In this document: positions 15,280-18,268 of the stretch, one piece after another
Numbering within the stretch: position 1 is the first letter of the stretch
Layout of the letters: each line of letters starts with the position of its first letter
DNA from: UBA1172 sp049889655
GTDB lineage: Bacteria > Pseudomonadota > Alphaproteobacteria > Puniceispirillales > UBA1172
Assembly: GCA_049889655.1 (NCBI GenBank)
Contig: JBMHCY010000001.1
Coordinates: 1 to 18,268, forward strand
DNA: 18,268 nt
Direction of reading: 5' to 3'
Program-made: the position numbers and the translations under genes
Notes under the pieces: generated by a model
Seen by the model: the letters and a program-made list of their open reading frames with translations, nothing else
What the model was told of the DNA's origin: nothing
Databases searched by the model: none

Positions 15280-15363
15280 AGCAGAATTCATGTGCAGTTC
15301 AACCTGCTAGTCATCATGCGTGCCGATTGGTTCGGCCACGATCTTTTGAAAAGGATGACACCC

Positions 15364-15702
15364 ATGAAGTATCTCGTAGCAATCATTCAGCCCTCACGGC
15401 TGGAGCCCGTTCAGGAAGGTCTTTCCTCGCTCGGGATTTCAGGAATGACCGTCTCGGAAGTCCGCGGTTACGGCCGCCAGCGCGGCAAGACAGAAATTTA
15501 TCGCGGTGCTGAATACAGCATCGATTTTCTGCCCAAGATCAAACTCGAGATTGCCCTTGAGGATGGCACTGCCGACAAGGCTGTGGAATTCATCAAGGAC
15601 ACCTGCCACACCGGTCGCATCGGCGATGGCAAGGTTTTCGTGATGCCGCTTGACGACGTCACCCGCATTCGTACTGGCGAAATCGGTCAGTCAGCACTCT
15701 AA
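15364..15702 (+). CDS. glnK: Nitrogen regulatory protein P-II, GlnK type
   Basis: A complete 112-aa P-II protein. It has the uridylylation signature YRGAEY with Tyr51 and the C-terminal signature TGRIGDGKVFVMPL. It differs from the window's GlnB in having IIQPSRLEPV in place of IIKPFKLDEV and YGRQRGKTEIYRG in the T-loop. GlnK trimers bind AmtB in the membrane and block ammonium conduction when nitrogen is plentiful. The ATG at 15364 follows AAAAGGA about eight bases upstream. It is 34 bases upstream of amtB, the standard glnK-amtB operon. No canonical sigma-54 GG-N10-GC pair was found in its leader, unlike glnB. Confidence 0.95.
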   Translation: MKYLVAIIQPSRLEPVQEGLSSLGISGMTVSEVRGYGRQRGKTEIYRGAEYSIDFLPKIKLEIALEDGTADKAVEFIKDTCHTGRIGDGKVFVMPLDDVTRIRTGEIGQSAL

Positions 15703-15736
15703 CCTCCCCCCGGGATTATCAAGGAGTATCTCCCCC

Positions 15737-17050
15737 ATGTTTTCTTATCGCTCTCCAAAGGTGCTTGCCGGTGCTGCTGCAGCCCTCGCATTGTTGCCCT
15801 TGCCGGTTCTCGCGGCCCCTGATGCCGAAACCGCGTTTATCCTGAACAGCCTGTCGTTTCTGGTGCACGGCTTTATTGTCATGCTGATGGCTGCCGGGTT
15901 CTGTATGTTGGAAGTCGGTCTTGTCCGTTCCAAAAACGCGACGGTGCAGGCCACCAAGAATATCGGTCTCTATTCCATCGCCGGGCTGCTTTACTGGCTG
16001 GTCGGCTACAACCTGATGTATGCCGATGTCAGCGGTTATATTGGCAGTTTCTCGGTCTGGTCACCTTCCGATGCCTCGGTAACGGATGCCGGTTATACCG
16101 GTGACGGGACAGATTATGCTGCGTCCTCTGACTGGTTCTTCCAGATGGTATTTGTTGCGGCGGCGGCGTCGATTGTTTCCGGTGCTGTTGCCGAGCGTGT
16201 CAAACTCACCACGTTCCTTGTTTTCTCGGCTGTTCTGACCGGCATCATCTACCCGATCCAGGGGTCCTGGACCTGGGGTGGCGGCTGGCTCTCTGAGATG
16301 GGTTTCAGCGATTTCGCCGGGTCGACCATCGTTCACTCTGTTGGTGGCTGGGCCGCTCTCGTCGGTGCGATCATGATCGGTGCACGCCAGGGCAAGTATC
16401 TTGAAGATGGCTCAATCCGGCCGATTCCCGGATCCAACCTGCCGCTGGCTACGCTGGGTACTTTCGTTCTGTGGTTTGGCTGGTTTGGCTTCAATGGCGG
16501 CTCGCAGCTGGCCATGGGTTCGGCAGCTGATATCGTTGCCATTGCCAATATTTATGTGAACACGAATATTGCGGCCGCTGCCGGTGTTGTCGTGGCCATC
16601 ATCGCCACCCTCGTTCTCTACAAGAAGATCGATCTGACGATGGCGCTCAACGGCGCGCTGGGCGGGCTTGTTTCGATCACGGCCGAGCCGCTTGCACCGA
16701 CCCCTGAACTGGCGGCCTTTATCGGGGCTGTCGGTGGCCTGCTGGTGGTGCTGACCGTTCCGCTGCTTGACAAGATGAAGATTGATGATGTGGTCGGTGC
16801 GATCCCCGTTCACCTCGTCTGCGGCATCTGGGGTACGCTTGCGGTCTGCATCTCCGGCGGTGCTGATCCTGTTGTCCAGCTGACCGGTATCGTTGCCATC
16901 GGGGCTTTCGTCTCCCTTGCCTCGGCTGTGGTCTGGTTTGCTCTCGGGGCAATCCTGGGTCTGCGTCCGTCAGAAGAGGAAGAGACCGGTGGTCTTGATC
17001 TGTCGGAATGCGGTCTGGATTCCTACCCGGATTTCATCCGTCAGTCCTAA
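15737..17050 (+). CDS. amtB: Ammonium transporter Amt
   Basis: A 437-aa Amt/MEP/Rh channel. A signal-peptide-like N-terminus (residues 1-27, ending LPVLAA) is followed by 11 membrane spans. The pore twin histidines are His200 (DFAGSTIVHSVGGW) and His359 (GAIPVHLVCGIWG), and the conserved Asp192 precedes the first. The C-terminal cytoplasmic tail SECGLDSYPDF is the usual gating region, with Cys where many relatives have His. The protein conducts ammonium/ammonia into the cell as a trimer gated by GlnK. The ATG at 15737 has AAGGAG about ten bases upstream. It is cotranscribed with glnK and closed by a strong terminator at 17073. Confidence 0.97.
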   Translation: MFSYRSPKVLAGAAAALALLPLPVLAAPDAETAFILNSLSFLVHGFIVMLMAAGFCMLEVGLVRSKNATVQATKNIGLYSIAGLLYWLVGYNLMYADVSGYIGSFSVWSPSDASVTDAGYTGDGTDYAASSDWFFQMVFVAAAASIVSGAVAERVKLTTFLVFSAVLTGIIYPIQGSWTWGGGWLSEMGFSDFAGSTIVHSVGGWAALVGAIMIGARQGKYLEDGSIRPIPGSNLPLATLGTFVLWFGWFGFNGGSQLAMGSAADIVAIANIYVNTNIAAAAGVVVAIIATLVLYKKIDLTMALNGALGGLVSITAEPLAPTPELAAFIGAVGGLLVVLTVPLLDKMKIDDVVGAIPVHLVCGIWGTLAVCISGGADPVVQLTGIVAIGAFVSLASAVVWFALGAILGLRPSEEEETGGLDLSECGLDSYPDFIRQS

Positions 17051-17072
17051 CCTTCACCCCTTAACGTTGGGG

Positions 17073-17106
17073 CCGGCCGGTTCTTCGGAGCCGGCTGGTT
17101 TTTTTT
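17073..17106 (+). terminator. Rho-independent terminator of glnK-amtB
   Basis: An 11-bp GC-rich stem (17073-17083 with 17088-17098, two G-T pairs), loop TTCG, then eight T residues. It starts 22 bases after the amtB stop. Confidence 0.95.
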
Positions 17107-17132
17107 CGGGGCAGGGCAGGTTCCATTTTGGC

Positions 17133-17161
17133 TTGACGCCATTCGCCAGTGATTTTAGGAA
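17133..17161 (+). promoter_or_regulatory. Possible promoter of the 32-aa membrane microprotein
   Basis: TTGACG (17133-17138, 5/6), 17 bases, TAGGAA (17156-17161, weak). A better -10, TAGAAT, lies five bases further on but at a long spacing. It is located after the amtB terminator, so the small gene needs a promoter here. Confidence 0.35.
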
Positions 17162-17196
17162 TAGAATGTCTACGTTTCAAAAGGGGGAGAATAAAA

Positions 17197-17295
17197 ATGA
17201 ATGAAACAATCGGTGTTCTTCTGGTGGTCGGGTTTCCGGTCCTGCTTATCCTGCTGCTGATGGCTTTCGGCAAGTTTTCCATCCGTCCGGAATAA
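17197..17295 (+). CDS. Hypothetical 32-aa single-span membrane protein
   Basis: Small ORF encoding 32 residues: MNETIGVLLVVGFPVLLILL followed by LMAFGKFSIRPE. One hydrophobic span covers about residues 5-24, with a short basic tail (Lys, Arg) on the likely cytoplasmic side. The ATG at 17197 follows an unusually strong AAGGGGGAG Shine-Dalgarno sequence about eight bases upstream. The stop codon runs directly into a hairpin terminator shared with the convergent small gene. It has no recognised family. The combination of a strong ribosome-binding site, a coherent membrane span and a terminator argues for a real gene. It may be a stress or transporter-associated microprotein, but function is unknown. 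Confidence 0.65.
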   Translation: MNETIGVLLVVGFPVLLILLLMAFGKFSIRPE

Positions 17296-17321
17296 AAAAA
17301 GGCTGGGATACCCAGCCTTTT
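17294..17321. terminator. Bidirectional terminator between two convergent small genes
   Basis: GGCTGGG-ATA-CCCAGCC is flanked by seven A residues on the left and four T residues on the right, giving a stem of up to 11 bp. It reads as hairpin plus T-run on both strands and starts within the stop codon of the 32-aa gene and three bases after that of the 42-aa gene. Confidence 0.9.
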
Positions 17322-17323
17322 GC

Positions 17324-17452
17324 TTATCCTGCCTGAACGAGCAGATACAGGGCGGCGATGACGCCGATGATCGCCAGATAGAGCGTCCAGTGGACTTTGT
17401 CATAGACGTTTTCTTCCGGCACGTTTTCAGGTCTGTCTTTCGATGAAGCCAT
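17324..17452 (-). CDS. Hypothetical 42-aa single-span membrane protein
   Basis: Small ORF of 42 residues. A polar, charged N-terminus (MASSKDRPENVPEENVYDKV) is followed by an aromatic boundary HWTLY and one hydrophobic span, LAIIGVIAALYLLV (about 24-40), ending QAG. The ATG at 17452 follows an AAAGGGGGAAACG leader with a strong Shine-Dalgarno sequence, and a good promoter (17481-17509) lies just upstream. Its stop sits at the bidirectional terminator shared with the 32-aa gene. Promoter, ribosome-binding site, span and terminator all agree, so a real gene is likely. No family is recognised. Confidence 0.7.
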   Translation of the reverse strand: MASSKDRPENVPEENVYDKVHWTLYLAIIGVIAALYLLVQAG

Positions 17453-17480
17453 CGTTTCCCCCTTTGAATTGTCTGCTGTT

Positions 17481-17509
17481 TTTATAGGTCAAATTCCGGT
17501 TTTGATCAA
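17481..17509 (-). promoter_or_regulatory. Promoter of the 42-aa membrane microprotein
   Basis: On the minus strand, TTGATC (17504-17509), 17 bases, TATAAA (17481-17486), matching 4/6 and 5/6 of consensus. The leader is about 22 bases and contains the Shine-Dalgarno sequence. Confidence 0.55.
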
Positions 17510-17580
17510 TGCCTCTTGATGCTGTCCATCAGGGTCATCCCGTTCGCTGATTTTTTTCGCAGATTTTCGCTTCTGGGGTC

Positions 17581-17609
17581 TTGCTCCCGCCACAATCTGC
17601 TTCTAATGT
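17581..17609 (+). promoter_or_regulatory. Weak candidate promoter of the mnh (mrp) operon
   Basis: TTGCTC (17581-17586), 17 bases, TAATGT (17604-17609). The leader to the mnhE ATG at 17643 is about 27 bases, AT-rich, and lacks an evident Shine-Dalgarno sequence. The 8-bp palindrome GGTATACC (17635-17642) abuts the start codon. Confidence 0.25.
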
Positions 17610-17642
17610 TCATAAATAAATCCTTTCTGTATTTGGTATACC

Positions 17643-18119
17643 ATGCAAAAGAGAACAGTCATTCTATTCATTGTCCTGATGGCCGTATGGCTGCTGATGT
17701 CAGGGCATTACACTGTTCTTGTGACGGGGCTGGGTGTCGCCAGTGTGCTGTTCTGCACCGTCATGGCACGGCGGATCAACGCCGATGATGAAGAGGGCCT
17801 GCCGCTGTTTCTGATGCCCCGCCTGCCGCTCTATATTCTCTGGCTGATGCGGGAGATCATCATCTCAAACCTTGATACCGCCCGGGTCATCCTCTTTGGA
17901 AAGCCTGATCCGGTGGTCTTTCGGGTTCCGGCAACACAGACAACCGCTGCCGGGATCACCACCTATGCCAATTCGATCACCCTGACACCGGGCACAGTGA
18001 CCATGGATATCGATGATGACGGCTTTGTTGTCCATGCGCTCAATGAGGTCATGGCTGATGGTGTGCGCTCCGGTGAGATGGACAGCCGCGTTACGGCCAT
18101 TGAAGGAGGCCAGGGATGA
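17643..18119 (+). CDS. mnhE: Na+/H+ antiporter subunit E (MnhE/MrpE)
   Basis: A 158-aa MnhE-family protein of normal length. Two to three N-terminal membrane spans (about 5-42) lead into RRINADDEEGLP, a further span (LPLYILWLMREIIISNLDTARVIL in two parts), and the soluble domain with the family-typical TTYANSITLTPGTVTMDI. MrpE is a subunit of the multi-subunit Mrp cation/proton antiporter that exports Na+ and supports pH and salt tolerance. The start at 17643 has no clear Shine-Dalgarno sequence, which is unlike its neighbours. Its stop overlaps the start of mnhF (ATGA). It is the first gene of an mnhEFG-type operon that continues past the right edge. Confidence 0.93.
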   Translation: MQKRTVILFIVLMAVWLLMSGHYTVLVTGLGVASVLFCTVMARRINADDEEGLPLFLMPRLPLYILWLMREIIISNLDTARVILFGKPDPVVFRVPATQTTAAGITTYANSITLTPGTVTMDIDDDGFVVHALNEVMADGVRSGEMDSRVTAIEGGQG

Positions 18120-18268
18120 TGCTCGCCGCCGGATTGGCCGCCATCGCCATTGCCATCATGATCGCCCTCATCCGGGTGGCCCTGGGGCCTTCCGCCTTTG
18201 ATCGGGTGCTGGCTGTCAACACGATCGGGACAATGATCATCCTCGGTATTGCCTTGCATGGGTTTGTC
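18116..18268 (+). CDS. mnhF: Na+/H+ antiporter subunit F (MnhF/MrpF), 3' end cut by window edge
   Basis: The first 51 residues are present. A hydrophobic span is followed by the family motif IRVALGPSAFDRVLAVNTIG and a second span. The start is ATG 18116 or the adjacent in-frame ATG 18119; AAGGAGG at 18103-18109 serves either, and 18116 overlaps the mnhE stop for translational coupling. MrpF is a small membrane subunit of the same antiporter. The gene runs off the right edge. Confidence 0.92.
   Translation, partial: MMLAAGLAAIAIAIMIALIRVALGPSAFDRVLAVNTIGTMIILGIALHGFV

Noticed and set aside
15280..15363. Search for a sigma-54 promoter upstream of glnK
   Set aside because: No GG-N10-GC pair was found in the leader, so no RpoN promoter is called although one would be expected for glnK-amtB.
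17516..17788. 90-codon plus-strand ORF overlapping the start of mnhE
   Set aside because: No ribosome-binding site or family match. It is out of frame with mnhE, which is clear, and the first part is AT-rich leader.

Overview
The window reads as a stretch of chromosome from a moderately GC-rich alphaproteobacterium. The strongest sign is the block trigger factor - clpP - clpX - lon - hupB, an order typical of the class. The tRNA-His gene has the canonical G-1:C73 pair. As recalled, the Rhizobiales/Rhodobacterales/Caulobacterales group has lost that pair, so a lineage outside it (Rhodospirillales-like or a marine group such as SAR116) is favoured. This placement is inference; no species is named.

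Layout. (1) 1-1563, minus strand: the start of a P-II nitrogen regulator (glnB, cut by the left edge) with a well-formed sigma-54 promoter and an NtrC-like palindrome upstream, preceded by a class I PLP aminotransferase. (2) 1697-8384, plus strand: tRNA-His, then trigger factor (with an unusual His/Asp-rich insert and Lys/Ala-rich tail), clpP, clpX, lon and hupB. This is a protein-folding, proteolysis and nucleoid block. (3) 8399-8699: tRNA-Val(TAC) and tRNA-Asp(GTC), closed by a strong terminator. (4) 8698-15224: an accessory segment with a phosphoethanolamine-methyltransferase-like enzyme, a cupin, an RraA/HMG-aldolase-like protein, a stand-alone CoxL-type molybdenum hydroxylase with the form II motif AYRGAGR, an MFS transporter and a LysR regulator. 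(5) 15364-17106: glnK-amtB with a terminator, a second P-II protein paired with its ammonium channel. (6) 17133-17509: two tiny convergent genes for single-span membrane proteins (32 and 42 aa) sharing one bidirectional terminator. (7) 17643 to the right edge: the start of an Mrp-type Na+/H+ antiporter operon (mnhE, mnhF).

How the parts work together. GlnB and GlnK-AmtB are the sensing and uptake arms of nitrogen control, and each sits at one end of the window. Trigger factor, ClpXP and Lon form the nascent-chain and degradation line. The cupin/RraA-like/CoxL-like/MFS/LysR genes could be a small catabolic module (import, hydroxylation, aldol cleavage), but no substrate can be read from the sequence. 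No phage, insertion sequence, CRISPR array or gene-free stretch above 300 bases was seen. The least explained part is the pair of convergent microproteins at 17197-17452.
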